Shown: piece after piece, positions 22,638 to 33,716 of the stretch | Layout: every line of letters begins with the position of its first letter | Position numbering within the stretch: position 1 is the stretch's first letter | NCBI GenBank assembly: GCA_003168375.1 | Contig: PMSI01000003.1 | Location: 62,001-126,000 of the forward strand | Direction: 5' to 3' | Length of the DNA: 64,000 nt | Origin: Vulcanimicrobiota bacterium | Lineage (GTDB): Bacteria; Vulcanimicrobiota; Vulcanimicrobiia; Vulcanimicrobiales; Vulcanimicrobiaceae | Notes under the pieces: generated by a model | The model's input: only the letters and a program-made list of their open reading frames with translations | The model's database searches: none | Told to the model about the DNA's origin: nothing | Made by a program: the position numbers and the translations under genes

Positions 22638-22886
22638 TTATTCGCGGAAAGAAGTAGTCGCGCTCGACGCCGTCATAGCGACCGCTTCGCATGCAGCACT
22701 TCTTGAAAGCGTCGGCCCGAGCCGCAGATGCACGGATCGTTGCGGCTGAGCTTTTCGATCAGCTCTTTATCGCCGTGGACGACGCGATCGCCGCGCTTGA
22801 CGTTGGTTTCGGACGGGTAGCCCCTGCGGCGCTTGCTAGAACGCGTAAAAGCTGGGCAGTTTGTCGTAGTCGCTGTCGTGTCGCAT
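22638..22886 (-). pseudogene. SEC-C motif protein gene with single-base frame breaks
   Basis: A perfect AGGAGG ribosome site lies 6 bases before the ATG at 22886, but the frame stops after 16 codons ([13 protein letters not shown]...). Removing one T from the TTTT run continues it as '[20 protein letters not shown]' to '[12 protein letters not shown]', the zinc-binding SEC-C motif. Removing another T from the next TTT restores 'FKKCC'. A third, in a further TTT, gives a TAA at 22638, right before the terminator. The restored protein has about 80 residues. Either the gene is broken or the consensus has homopolymer errors; I favour the second. Without the later fixes the frame ends at 22673. 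Confidence 0.7.
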
Positions 22887-22950
22887 GATGAACCTCCTTG
22901 CGGACAACGATCAGCATTCTACACGACCGTAGCGCGATGCGTCAACCCGC

Positions 22951-23682
22951 TCAATCACACTGCCAGTCGAACGCCCAGACATCGCGCGCGCCGCCGGTGC
23001 CGCGTCCGATGTAGCAGACGGTGTCGGCGAGGCACGTCCAGTTCGCTTTCGGGACTGCGTCGATCTGCAAGACGAACTCGGGGTTCGCCGGGTGCTCGTT
23101 ATACGGTGCCCAGGAGATCTCGGCCTGGAGCAAGTTCGGCCACCCGCCCAGCTTACAGCCGCGAGCGGCGCCGAAATGGTCTTCCCAGTTGTCGGAGATG
23201 CGGTCCGGGATGTCGATATCGACGTCCGGCCAGTCGGGGAAGTCGCGCGCTAGGATGCGGTACGAGATCGGATAGGGTCTGATCGGCCGGCCGGCCCCGC
23301 TCATCTCCGAGACGGCGCGCCGCGCATCTTCGGACTCCTCGAGCGTACAAAGTGCGCCGACATTCGGATACGCGCGAACGAGCCAGCCGTCGCCGTTTGG
23401 CGTGTCCGTCGGCAACACACCACGACCAAAGAAGACTGCGAGGACGTCGAGATCACTCAGCGACGGCGGAACGTACGGTGCGTCGCGCAGGTTCAACTGC
23501 ACGATCGGCAGCATCGGGCCCGCCGCGTCGATGGGCCACGATTCGTGCGGCAGGCGGAGGTTCACGCGGCCGAACCACGACGCCGCCGGATTCGGCGAGG
23601 GCGGGCCTTTGCCGACCTCGATCAGCGTCGCCGGGCGCCCGAAGCGCTCTTGCAGGCTCTTTACGGTGATCTTGCCGCCCAT
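22951..23682 (-). CDS. DUF1963 (YwqG-like) family protein
   Basis: 243 residues from the ATG at 23682; an upstream extension in frame is an arginine-rich shadow. The order of blocks fits DUF1963: 'SWFGRVNLRLPHESWP' early, 'MLPIVQLNLRDAPYVPPSL' and 'DLDVLAVFFG' in the middle, then 'GCKLGGWPNLLQAEISW', 'FVLQIDAVPKANWTC' and a closing 'WAFDWQCD'. Function is unknown for the family. It begins 11 bases after the 6-phosphogluconolactonase gene and probably rides on the sugar operon. Confidence 0.82.
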   Translation of the reverse strand: MGGKITVKSLQERFGRPATLIEVGKGPPSPNPAASWFGRVNLRLPHESWPIDAAGPMLPIVQLNLRDAPYVPPSLSDLDVLAVFFGRGVLPTDTPNGDGWLVRAYPNVGALCTLEESEDARRAVSEMSGAGRPIRPYPISYRILARDFPDWPDVDIDIPDRISDNWEDHFGAARGCKLGGWPNLLQAEISWAPYNEHPANPEFVLQIDAVPKANWTCLADTVCYIGRGTGGARDVWAFDWQCD

Positions 23683-23693
23683 GACCGGGCGAA

Positions 23694-24422
23694 CTAGAGC
23701 TTCGCGGCGGCGGCTGCGTCGACGAGCCAGCGGAGCTCGCCGTGGTGCGGGTTGACGAGCTGCGCGGGATAGACGTCGGGCTCGCGCGGGCCTTCGAGCA
23801 CCGCGTGCAGCGCGTCGGCTTTCTCCTTGCCGCCGGCCGTGATCACCACGTTCCGAGCGGCGTTGATCGCGCGCGGCGTCAGCGTGATCCGCCATTTGTC
23901 GAGCTGCGGCACATAGTGCGCGATGCAGTACTTGTCCTTGTCGATCCCCTTGGTCGTGCCCGGAAAGAGCGAAGCGGTATGGCCTTCAGGTCCCATCCCG
24001 AGCTGGACGAGATCGAGCCGCGGATGCTCGCCGAGCTCGCGCTTCATCACGGCATCGTAGTCCGCGGCGGCGGCGCTCGGATCGTCCTCGCCGCGTATGC
24101 GATGGACGTGCGAGGACGCGACGTCGAGCGGGTCGAGCAGTGTCTCGCGGTTCATCCGGTAGTTCGAGTCCGCGTCGTCCGGCGGGACGCAGCGCTCGTC
24201 GCCGAACCAAAAGATGACGCGGCTCCAGTCGACCGCCTCGCGGCGCGGCTGCGCGGCAAGCAGGGCGTTCACCGCGCGCGGCGTCGACCCGCCGGCGAGC
24301 GCGACGTGCGCAAGATCGCGCTGTGTGAGCGCATCGATCAGCACCGCAATGGCGTGATCGGCCGCGGCTTCGGCGAGCGCCGCGGCATCGGCCAGCACGG
24401 TGACGTTGCCCGGGATCGCCAT
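23694..24422 (-). CDS. pgl: 6-phosphogluconolactonase
   Basis: 242 residues, DevB/SOL family. Start chosen at 24422, where similarity begins ('MAIPGNVTVLADAAAL'). Motifs include 'LAGGSTPRAVNALLA', 'FWFGDERCVPPDDADSNYRM', 'LGMGPEGHTASLFPG' and 'VITAGGKEKADAL'. It hydrolyses 6-phosphogluconolactone, the product of Zwf, to 6-phosphogluconate in the cytoplasm. It lies 5 bases after opcA in the operon, completing the oxidative branch with zwf and gnd. Confidence 0.93.
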   Translation of the reverse strand: MAIPGNVTVLADAAALAEAAADHAIAVLIDALTQRDLAHVALAGGSTPRAVNALLAAQPRREAVDWSRVIFWFGDERCVPPDDADSNYRMNRETLLDPLDVASSHVHRIRGEDDPSAAAADYDAVMKRELGEHPRLDLVQLGMGPEGHTASLFPGTTKGIDKDKYCIAHYVPQLDKWRITLTPRAINAARNVVITAGGKEKADALHAVLEGPREPDVYPAQLVNPHHGELRWLVDAAAAAKL

Positions 24423-24427
24423 CGCTG

Positions 24428-25426
24428 CTAGCCGAGCAGCGTGGCGGCGGTGGTGAGCGCCGTCTCGAACAGCTCGACGGCGCCGGATTCGAGGACGGCG
24501 CGCTCCAACAGGCTCGCGTTGTCGATCGCCATGAGCGGGAAGAGGCGCGGTTCGCGCGCATGCTCGCCCTCGACCCAGACGCTGACGACGCCGGGGTCTT
24601 CGGTGACCTCGCCGTGATACCACGAGGTCTCGCTGTCGAGGCAGATGCTTTGCACGCGGCGGATCTCGCCTTCACGGCGCCGGTTGAACGCGATGGTCTT
24701 GCCGGCGCGGTCGGTGAACGCGTCGCGGCCGGTGGCGGTCCAGTCGAGACGGCTCGCAAGCCAGCCGCCGAGGTAGAGCGCTTCGGAGTCCGAGCCGCTG
24801 GCGATGTGCAGCGCGCGGATCGTGAACAACTCGCCGAGCAGTCTCTCGTCGTCGAAGAAGTTCGCGATCATGTCCCGCCATGGGGTGAGGCGCATCCAAG
24901 CGAGATCCCGCAGCGTGACCTCCATGTGCTCCGCGTGGAAGTCTGCCAGCGCGCGGAGCGCCGAGTCGTCAGCCAACCCGCCCGACGAGTCGACGATCAG
25001 CGTGCCGATCAGCGGCAGCAGCGCGTAGAACGTCGCGCGGCTCGCCTCTTTGAATCCGCTCCACCAGAGGATCGTCTCGACGCCGGCCGCGCACAGCCCG
25101 GTGACGTACCGCGCGATCGTCGCCGCGTCGAGGCCGGAGACGTCGATCTCGACCCGTTCGCCGCGCACCGTGACGGTCGCGTGCGGATCGCGCGCGCCGG
25201 TCGTCACCGTCGCGTCGCCCTCGCGCACGCCGGTGTTGTCAAAGATCAGCGTGAACGACGGGTGCTTCTCGCTGAGCATCCCGGCGCGCTCGCGGATCCA
25301 GTCGCGGCGTGCCGGATCGTCGATCCAGACGATGAAGTTGAACGTCGAGGTGGCGAGCTTGCCGCGCGAGAGCTCGGCGCGAATGGCGTCGAGCGACGTC
25401 CCGACCGTCGACGATTCTAGGCTCAT
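24428..25426 (-). CDS. opcA: OpcA, glucose-6-phosphate dehydrogenase assembly protein
   Basis: 332 residues. Recognised from 'LATSTFNFIVWIDDPARRDWIRERA', 'TLRDLAWMRLTPWRDMIANFFDD' and 'YLGGWLASRLDW' (read in parts), typical of OpcA in actinobacteria and cyanobacteria, where it activates or assembles Zwf and relays redox control. The ATG at 25426 overlaps the zwf stop (ATGA), so the partners are translationally coupled. A longer frame upstream is a shadow of zwf. Confidence 0.9.
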   Translation of the reverse strand: MSLESSTVGTSLDAIRAELSRGKLATSTFNFIVWIDDPARRDWIRERAGMLSEKHPSFTLIFDNTGVREGDATVTTGARDPHATVTVRGERVEIDVSGLDAATIARYVTGLCAAGVETILWWSGFKEASRATFYALLPLIGTLIVDSSGGLADDSALRALADFHAEHMEVTLRDLAWMRLTPWRDMIANFFDDERLLGELFTIRALHIASGSDSEALYLGGWLASRLDWTATGRDAFTDRAGKTIAFNRRREGEIRRVQSICLDSETSWYHGEVTEDPGVVSVWVEGEHAREPRLFPLMAIDNASLLERAVLESGAVELFETALTTAATLLG

Positions 25427-26973
25427 ATCTTGCGCCACTCCCGGCCGTCCATCGCGAGCAGCCGGTCCGACGAGGGCGGTCCCTGGCCTCCGGCGCTGTA
25501 GTTCGAGAAGCTCTCGTCGATCGTGTTCTGCCATTTGTCGAGGATCGGCATGACGATTTGCCAGGCGGTCTCGACCGCGTCCCAGCGGGTGAAGAGCGTC
25601 GCGTCGCCGCGCATCGCGTCGCCGATCAGCCGCTCGTACGCCGGCGCCGACACGACACCGAAGCCGGTCCCGTAGTTGAAGTCCATCGAGACCGCCCTGA
25701 TGTGCATCTTCGGCCCCGGCACCTTCGCGTTGAAGCGCAGCGAGATGCCTTCCTCGGGCTGGATCTTCATTACCAGCACGTTGTTGTCGAGGGCATCGCC
25801 GGCGTCGCCGAAAAGACGGTGTGGGATCGAGCGGAAGGTGATCGCGATCTCCGACGTCTTGTGCGCGAGCCGCTTGCCTGAGCGCAGGTAGAACGGCACG
25901 CCGGCCCAGCGCCAGTTGTCGATCAGCAACTTCACCGCAGCGAATGTTTCGGTGTTCGAGTCTGGGCGCACGTTGGGCTCTTCGCGGTAGCCGGGGACCG
26001 GTTTGCCGGCGATCGAGCCCGCGTCGTACTGGCCGCGCGCCGATTCCAGCGTCACCCGCGCCCGATCGATCGGGCGGATCGCGCGGAGCACCTTGAACTT
26101 CTCGTCGCGGATCGAGTCGGCATCGGCGGCGACGGGCGGTTCCATCGCGACGAGCGCGAGCAGGTTCATCACGTGGTTCTGGATCATGTCGCGCAGCGCG
26201 CCGGCGTTGTCGTAGTAGCCGCCGCGCTGCTCGACTCCGACGGTCTCGGCGGCGGTGATCTGCACCGAATCGACGTAGCGCCGATTCCAGAGCGGCTCGA
26301 AGATCACGTTCGCGAAGCGCAGCGCCATGATGTCCTGAACCGGCTCTTTGCCGAGGTAGTGGTCGATTCGGTAGATCTGCTTTTCGTCGAAGACTTTCGA
26401 GACTTCGGCCTGCAGCGCGCGCGCCGAGTCGAGGTCGGTTCCGAACGGCTTCTCGACGATGATGCGCGTCCAGCCGGTCTGGTTGTCGCGCGGCCCGAGG
26501 CCGCCTTTGTCGAGTTGATCGACGATTGGCGCGAACAGCGACGGCGGCGTGCTCAGGTAGAAGAGCCGGTTCCCGCCGGTGCCGAGTTCTTTATCGTTCT
26601 TTTCGAGCTGCGCCCGAAGCTTGTGAAAGCAGTTCGTGTCATCGAACGTTCCGGAGACATACGACAGGTGTTTCGCGAAATCGCTCCACAGCGGTTCCTT
26701 CGCCGGGCCGCTGCGCGAGAACTCGTCGACCGCCTTGCGCATCTCCTCGCGGAACTTCTCGTCGTCGTCGTCGGAGCGCGAGAAGCCGACGATGCCGTAG
26801 TTCGAGGGTAGCATGTCCTCGAGCCGCAGGTTCCACATCGCGGGCAGCAGCATGCGCTTCATCAGGTCGCCGGTCGCGCCGAAGAAGATGACGTTGCACG
26901 GATCCGCGATGCGGTTCGCTGCAAGACCTTTGCGGAGCGGGTTCGCGGCGACGCCGCCGGCGGTTGCGGTCAT
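25423..26973 (-). CDS. zwf: Glucose-6-phosphate 1-dehydrogenase
   Basis: 516 residues, normal length. The nucleotide-binding start 'VIFFGATGDLMKRMLLPA' and the catalytic 'RIDHYLGKEPVQDI' are intact. Later conserved blocks are 'IQNHVMNLLALVAMEPP', 'PFYLRSGKRLAHKTSEI' and 'YERLIGDAMRGDATLFTRWDAVE'. It oxidises glucose 6-phosphate, yielding NAD(P)H. The ATG at 26973 is ATGA-coupled to the gnd stop. Cofactor preference cannot be settled from sequence alone. Confidence 0.96.
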   Translation of the reverse strand: MTATAGGVAANPLRKGLAANRIADPCNVIFFGATGDLMKRMLLPAMWNLRLEDMLPSNYGIVGFSRSDDDDEKFREEMRKAVDEFSRSGPAKEPLWSDFAKHLSYVSGTFDDTNCFHKLRAQLEKNDKELGTGGNRLFYLSTPPSLFAPIVDQLDKGGLGPRDNQTGWTRIIVEKPFGTDLDSARALQAEVSKVFDEKQIYRIDHYLGKEPVQDIMALRFANVIFEPLWNRRYVDSVQITAAETVGVEQRGGYYDNAGALRDMIQNHVMNLLALVAMEPPVAADADSIRDEKFKVLRAIRPIDRARVTLESARGQYDAGSIAGKPVPGYREEPNVRPDSNTETFAAVKLLIDNWRWAGVPFYLRSGKRLAHKTSEIAITFRSIPHRLFGDAGDALDNNVLVMKIQPEEGISLRFNAKVPGPKMHIRAVSMDFNYGTGFGVVSAPAYERLIGDAMRGDATLFTRWDAVETAWQIVMPILDKWQNTIDESFSNYSAGGQGPPSSDRLLAMDGREWRKI

Positions 26974-27866
26974 TCCGGCTTGATCGCGTGGCCGCCGAAC
27001 TGATTTCGCAGCGCGGCGATCACCTTCGCACTGTACGACTCTTCCTGGCGCGAGACGAAGCGCGAGAGCAGCGAGAGGGTGATCACCGGTGCCGGGACGT
27101 TCTCGTCGAGCGCAGCCTGCACGGTCCAGCGGCCCTCGCCGGAATCGTCGACCCAGCCCTTGACCTTGGCCAGCTCGGGATCTTCTTTGAGCGCGAGCTC
27201 GAGCAGCTCGAGCAGCCACGAGCGGACCACCGAGCCGTAGCGCCAGATCGAGGCCAGCTCGTGCAGGTCGTACGTGTACTCGGATTTCTCGAGGATCTCG
27301 AAACCCTCGCCGTACGCGGCGAGCATCCCGTACTCGATCCCGTTGTGGACCATCTTCGAGAAATGTCCGGCGCCGCTCGGCCCGACGTGGGCGTAGCCGT
27401 CCTTCGGCGCGAGCGTGATGAAGATCGGCTCGACGCGCGCGACCGCGTCGTCGTCGCCGCCGACCATCAAGCAGTAGCCGTTGGCGAGCCCCCAGACGCC
27501 GCCCGACGTCCCGGCGTCGACGAACGAGACGCCCTTGTCCTTGCAGCGCAGGTGGCGCTGCTTCGAATCGGTCCAGCGTGAGTTGCCGCCGTCGATGATG
27601 ACGTCGCCCGGCTGCAGCAATTCGAGCAGCGCGCCGATCGTCGAATCGGTCGGATCGCCGGCCGGTACCATGATCCACACCGCGCGCGGCGCCTTCAGTT
27701 TCGCGACCAGATCGTTCAGCGACGACGCGCCGGTCGCGCCGTCGGCCGCCGTCCGCTGCACCGCCGTCGGATCGCGGTCGTACGCCACCACCTGATGTCC
27801 ACCGCGCTGGAGTCGGGTCGTCATGTTGGCGCCCATCCGCCCCAGCCCGATCATGCCAAGTTGCAC
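26970..27866 (-). CDS. gnd: 6-phosphogluconate dehydrogenase, decarboxylating, short form
   Basis: 298 residues, the short GntZ/YqeC-type rather than the ~470-residue enzyme. Rossmann motif 'MIGLGRMGANM' followed by 'VVAYDRDP', substrate motif 'DAGTSGGVWGLANGYCLMVGG', and catalytic 'GHFSKMVHNGIEYGML' (Lys and His-Asn). Asp after the second strand would suit NAD, while the neighbouring Arg could accept NADP; cofactor is undecided. It lies 6 bases after the tal-pgi gene. Confidence 0.93.
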   Translation of the reverse strand: MQLGMIGLGRMGANMTTRLQRGGHQVVAYDRDPTAVQRTAADGATGASSLNDLVAKLKAPRAVWIMVPAGDPTDSTIGALLELLQPGDVIIDGGNSRWTDSKQRHLRCKDKGVSFVDAGTSGGVWGLANGYCLMVGGDDDAVARVEPIFITLAPKDGYAHVGPSGAGHFSKMVHNGIEYGMLAAYGEGFEILEKSEYTYDLHELASIWRYGSVVRSWLLELLELALKEDPELAKVKGWVDDSGEGRWTVQAALDENVPAPVITLSLLSRFVSRQEESYSAKVIAALRNQFGGHAIKPE

Positions 27867-27872
27867 GGGCGC

Positions 27873-30743
27873 CTACGCTCTCGCGCTGACGGCGGCTTCG
27901 AGGGCGGATGCGAGGGCGGCGAGTCCCGCCTTGGGGTCGCCGGGGAAGTGGACGCGGATCCCACGCCGGTCGCGTTTGTCGAGCGACTCGAAGTCGCCGA
28001 GCGCCTGCGCGCGTTGCAGCGTGCGGAAACCGACCATCCCGGGGATCGGCAGATCGAACGGCGGCTCGTAGGTGATCTGGAAGAAGACGCCCTCGTTCGA
28101 GCCGCCCTTGTGCAGCTGGCCGGTGGAGTGCAGGAAGCGCGGCCCGAAACCGACCGTGGTCGCGACGCGCAGGGCGTCGCGCACCGTCGTACGGATGCGC
28201 AGCAGTGCGGCAGCATCGTCCTCGTTCATCGGGACGTACGCGTTGAAGGCGACGTAGTCGCCGGGTTTGATCTGCTCTGCGACCGCCGCGACGGCGGACG
28301 GCAGATCGGTTCCGAGCGCCGCGCCGCGCGAACCGCTCAGCGGGAACACGAGCGCTCCGCTGGTGCGAACGCGCGGCTCGGGTTCCGAGAACGTCCCTTC
28401 GGCCGCGAACTCGGCCAGCAGCCGTTTCGTGTTGTCTTTTGACTCTTGCACGTTCGGCTGGTCGAACGCGTCGATCTCGAGGACCGTGCCGGCGGCCGCC
28501 GTCGCGATCTCCCACAGATAGAACTGCTCGCCGATGTCGAGCGTGTCGCTCATCGCGAGGCGGATCACCGGATGGCCGGCGTTCTCGAGCTGCTCGAACC
28601 ACGGTTCCAGCGTGGCGGGCTCGTCCGGCAGGCCGCAGCCGACGTAGACGAAGACGCGATCATCGCCGTACGCAGCGGGCGTCCCCGCGGGCTCACCTTC
28701 GATCGGGACGATTCCCGTACCGGACTTGCCCGTCGACTCGGCGATCAGTTGTTCGGCCCAGGCACCAAAGGCCCGTATTGCAGGGTGCGTGACGATCGTC
28801 AGCTTGTCGCGGCCGTCCTTCGCCAGCGCGGAGATCGCGGCGCCGAACCGTACGCCCGGCGCGTCGTAGGCCGAGACCGTCGCAGCATTCGCGTGCATGG
28901 CGTTGATCGCGCGGTCGAGGATCGCCGCGACGTCGTAGCCGGCAAGCGCCGCCGGCACCATCCCGAAGTACGAGAGCGCCGAGTACCGCCCGCCGATGTT
29001 CGGATCGTTGGTGAAGACGCGCAGGAACTTGTCCTCTTTCGCTTCCTGCTCGAGCTTGGTCCCCGGATCGGTGATCGCGATGAAATGGTCGGAGGCGTTG
29101 CTGGCGCCGACGGTCTGCTGCACGCGTTGGAAGAAGTAGCGGAAGAACGCGTCGGGCTCGGTCGTCGTCCCCGACTTCGAGGCGACGATGAAGAGCGACT
29201 TCGCGATATCGAGGCTTTCGTCGAGCGCCTTGATCTGCTGCGGGTCGGTCGAGTCGAGCACGTGCAACTGCGGATAGCCCGGTGTCTTCCCGAACGTCTC
29301 CCGCAGGATGTCGGGCGCGAGCGAGCTCCCGCCCATGCCGAGCACGACGACGTGCTCGAAGCGCTTCGCGCAGGCGTGCGCGAAATCGCGCAGTTCGCCG
29401 CTCTGGGCGTGTGTCTGCTGCGCGATCTCCACCCACCCGAGCGCGTGCTTGATGATCTCGACGTGCGCCGGGTCGGTCGACCACGGCGTGGCGTCGTGCG
29501 TCCAGAGCTTGTGGAGGAAGTCGTTCTGCGCGAGCTTGTCGAGCGCGGCGTCGATCAACGCCACCTTCTCCCCGGCCGCGGTCACGCCGACTTTCGGGGG
29601 GCCGCCTTGGCGAAGCTGTTGGAGCTTTCCCTGGATCGCGGCGAGCATCGCGTTGAACGAGTCGGCGAACGACTTCACGCCCTCGGCGACCAGCTCTTCG
29701 GTCACGTCGTAGAGCGAGATCTGCGCCTTGCCGAACGCCTCGATCGTCGCACGCGCACCCTCGATGTCCGCGGTGATCGTGTCCGCGCGGATCTGCCCGT
29801 GGTCGAGCAGCCCCTCGAGCGTGTTCGGCGGAACGGTGTTCACCGTGTCGCGGCCGACCAGCGACTCGACGTACATGAGGTCCGGGTACGCCGGGTTCTT
29901 GGTCGAGGTGGACGCCCAGAGCGGGCGCTGTACGTGCGCGCCTTTGGCTTTGAGCGCGGCGAACCGCTCGCCGCCGAAGAGCTTGAGGAAGCGCTGATAG
30001 GCGAGTTTGGTGTTCGCGACCGCGGCCTTGCCGAGCAAATGCTCGAGCTGCTCGGCCTTGTCGATCCGGGCTTGCAGCTGTTTGTCGATCGCGGTGTCGA
30101 TCCGCGAGACGAAGAACGAGGCGACCGAGGCGAGGCGGTCGATCGGCTGCCCCTTGCCGGCGCGCTCCTCGAGTCCCTCGATGTACGCGTTCGCCGCCGA
30201 TTCGTAGCGGTCGACCGAGAACAGCAGCGTCACGTTGACGTTGATGCCGGCGGCGATCGTCGCTTTGATCGCGGGCATGCCTTCGGCGGTACCCGGGATC
30301 TTGATCATCAGGTTCGGCCGGTTGACTTCGCCCCACAGCCGCTGGGCCGCCGCGATCGTCCCTTGTGTGTCCTGCGCCAGCGTCGGCGGGACTTCGAGCG
30401 AAACATACCCGTCGAGCCCCTTCGTCGATTCCCAGACCGGATGAAACAGGTCGCACGCGCTACGGATGTCGCGAATCGCGAGCGCCTCGAAGACTTTGAT
30501 CGGATCGGTCTCGTCGACCAGCGTGCGGAGCTGGTCGTCGTAGTCGGAGCCCGAGCCGATCGCCTTCTCGAAGATCGTCGGGTTCGACGTCATTCCGCGC
30601 AGACCGAGGTCGATGAGGCGCTGCAGCTCGCCGGACGCGAACATGCTGCGCCGGATGTTGTCGAGCCAGATGCTCTGGCCTACGTTCGCGAGTTCGCGAA
30701 GCTGGTCGCCCATGATGATCTGCTTTCTCACTTCGTTGGACAT
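27873..30743 (-). CDS. tal-pgi: Bifunctional transaldolase / glucose-6-phosphate isomerase
   Basis: 956 residues. The N-terminal half (to about 370) is transaldolase: 'DLGLRGMTSNPTIFEKAI', 'NLMIKIPGTAEGMPAI', and the Schiff-base lysine in 'LWASTSTKNPAYPDLMYVE'. The C-terminal half is phosphoglucose isomerase: 'VVLGMGGSSLAPDILRETFG', 'IVASKSGTTTEPDAFFRYF', 'GGRYSALSYFGMVP'. The frame is continuous through the junction, and such fusions are known, so it is not an assembly artefact. Start set at 30743, 5 bases after tkt; an ATG at 30713 is an alternative. It links the non-oxidative branch to glycolysis. Confidence 0.95.
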   Translation of the reverse strand: MSNEVRKQIIMGDQLRELANVGQSIWLDNIRRSMFASGELQRLIDLGLRGMTSNPTIFEKAIGSGSDYDDQLRTLVDETDPIKVFEALAIRDIRSACDLFHPVWESTKGLDGYVSLEVPPTLAQDTQGTIAAAQRLWGEVNRPNLMIKIPGTAEGMPAIKATIAAGINVNVTLLFSVDRYESAANAYIEGLEERAGKGQPIDRLASVASFFVSRIDTAIDKQLQARIDKAEQLEHLLGKAAVANTKLAYQRFLKLFGGERFAALKAKGAHVQRPLWASTSTKNPAYPDLMYVESLVGRDTVNTVPPNTLEGLLDHGQIRADTITADIEGARATIEAFGKAQISLYDVTEELVAEGVKSFADSFNAMLAAIQGKLQQLRQGGPPKVGVTAAGEKVALIDAALDKLAQNDFLHKLWTHDATPWSTDPAHVEIIKHALGWVEIAQQTHAQSGELRDFAHACAKRFEHVVVLGMGGSSLAPDILRETFGKTPGYPQLHVLDSTDPQQIKALDESLDIAKSLFIVASKSGTTTEPDAFFRYFFQRVQQTVGASNASDHFIAITDPGTKLEQEAKEDKFLRVFTNDPNIGGRYSALSYFGMVPAALAGYDVAAILDRAINAMHANAATVSAYDAPGVRFGAAISALAKDGRDKLTIVTHPAIRAFGAWAEQLIAESTGKSGTGIVPIEGEPAGTPAAYGDDRVFVYVGCGLPDEPATLEPWFEQLENAGHPVIRLAMSDTLDIGEQFYLWEIATAAAGTVLEIDAFDQPNVQESKDNTKRLLAEFAAEGTFSEPEPRVRTSGALVFPLSGSRGAALGTDLPSAVAAVAEQIKPGDYVAFNAYVPMNEDDAAALLRIRTTVRDALRVATTVGFGPRFLHSTGQLHKGGSNEGVFFQITYEPPFDLPIPGMVGFRTLQRAQALGDFESLDKRDRRGIRVHFPGDPKAGLAALASALEAAVSARA

Positions 30744-30748
30744 TGACG

Positions 30749-32728
<1,980 letters not shown>

Positions 32729-32836
32729 GTCGTCTCCTGATGTACCGGGGGAAACCGCGTTATCGAGGGCCCCTTCAGGACCCTCCATCGCCAAGGCGAC
32801 GGGAGCGCGGTTTGTGGCGCGGGAACGCCCCGCTCG

Positions 32837-33715
32837 ATGGATGGAACCCTGGAAGCACGGGTCGTCGAGCTCGAGGAGCGCCTCGCCGCCGACCCCAAGG
32901 CCGTCAAGAAAAAGGCGGGACGCGTCGTCGACGAGGTCCTCGAAGCGCTCGACACGGGGATGCTGCGCGTCTGCGAACCGATCGACGGTGAGTGGGTCGT
33001 GCATCCGTGGGTGAAGCGGGCGATCGTGCTCTCGTTCGCGCGCTTCGACAGCGCGCGCATCGTCGAGGACGTGTTCGCCAAGACCGCAGGATCGCTCGAC
33101 GCGGTGAAATTCCGTTATCGCCTCCCTTCGTACTACGACAAGTTACCCACCAAACGGAATTGGAAGAAGCTCGGCGCGCGCTGTGTCCCGCCCGGTGTTG
33201 CACGCTACGGTTCGTACCTCGGCAAGGGAGCGATCCTCATGCCGGGCTACGTAAACGTCGGAGCGTACGTCGACGACGGGTCGATGGTCGACACGTGGGC
33301 GACGGTGGGGTCGTGCGCGCAGATCGGCAAGAACGTCCATTTGAGCGGCGGCGTCGGGATCGGGGGCGTGCTCGAGCCGCCCCAGGCGCTCCCGGTGATC
33401 GTCGAGGACGGGGCGTTCGTCGGCTCGCGCTGCATCGTCGTGGAGGGTGTGCGTATCTGCACGGAGGCGGTGCTCGGTGCCGGTGTCGTGCTCACCGCAT
33501 CGACCCCGATCGTCGACGTCCGCGGCAGCGAGCCCGTCATCACCAAGGGCGTCATCCCGGCGCGCGCGGTCGTCATCCCCGGCACGCAGCCGAAGCGTTT
33601 TGCGGCCGGCGAGTTCGGGACGCCGTGCGCGCTGATCATCGGCGAGCGCAGCGACGCGACCGACCAGAAAACGTCGCTCAACGCTGCCCTGCGCGAGTAC
33701 GAGGTAGCGGTTTAG
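32837..33715 (+). CDS. dapD: Tetrahydrodipicolinate N-succinyltransferase
   Basis: 292 residues. An N-terminal helical domain is followed by a left-handed beta helix of hexapeptide repeats ('[34 protein letters not shown]' read in parts; '[19 protein letters not shown]'), the signature of DapD. The C-terminus '[18 protein letters not shown]' also fits. It succinylates tetrahydrodipicolinate in the lysine/diaminopimelate pathway. The aminotransferase gene follows after one base, consistent with the next pathway step. Confidence 0.93.
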   Translation: MDGTLEARVVELEERLAADPKAVKKKAGRVVDEVLEALDTGMLRVCEPIDGEWVVHPWVKRAIVLSFARFDSARIVEDVFAKTAGSLDAVKFRYRLPSYYDKLPTKRNWKKLGARCVPPGVARYGSYLGKGAILMPGYVNVGAYVDDGSMVDTWATVGSCAQIGKNVHLSGGVGIGGVLEPPQALPVIVEDGAFVGSRCIVVEGVRICTEAVLGAGVVLTASTPIVDVRGSEPVITKGVIPARAVVIPGTQPKRFAAGEFGTPCALIIGERSDATDQKTSLNAALREYEVAV

Positions 33716-33716
33716 C

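Noticed and set aside
27873-30743. Tal-Pgi as an assembly artefact joining two genes
   Set aside because: The frame is continuous through the junction, both halves are complete, and this fusion is known in other bacteria.
32729-32836. Riboswitch or attenuator between tkt and dapD
   Set aside because: Some pairing (ACCGCG/CGCGGT) is visible but no known aptamer core, leader peptide or T tract is recognised.
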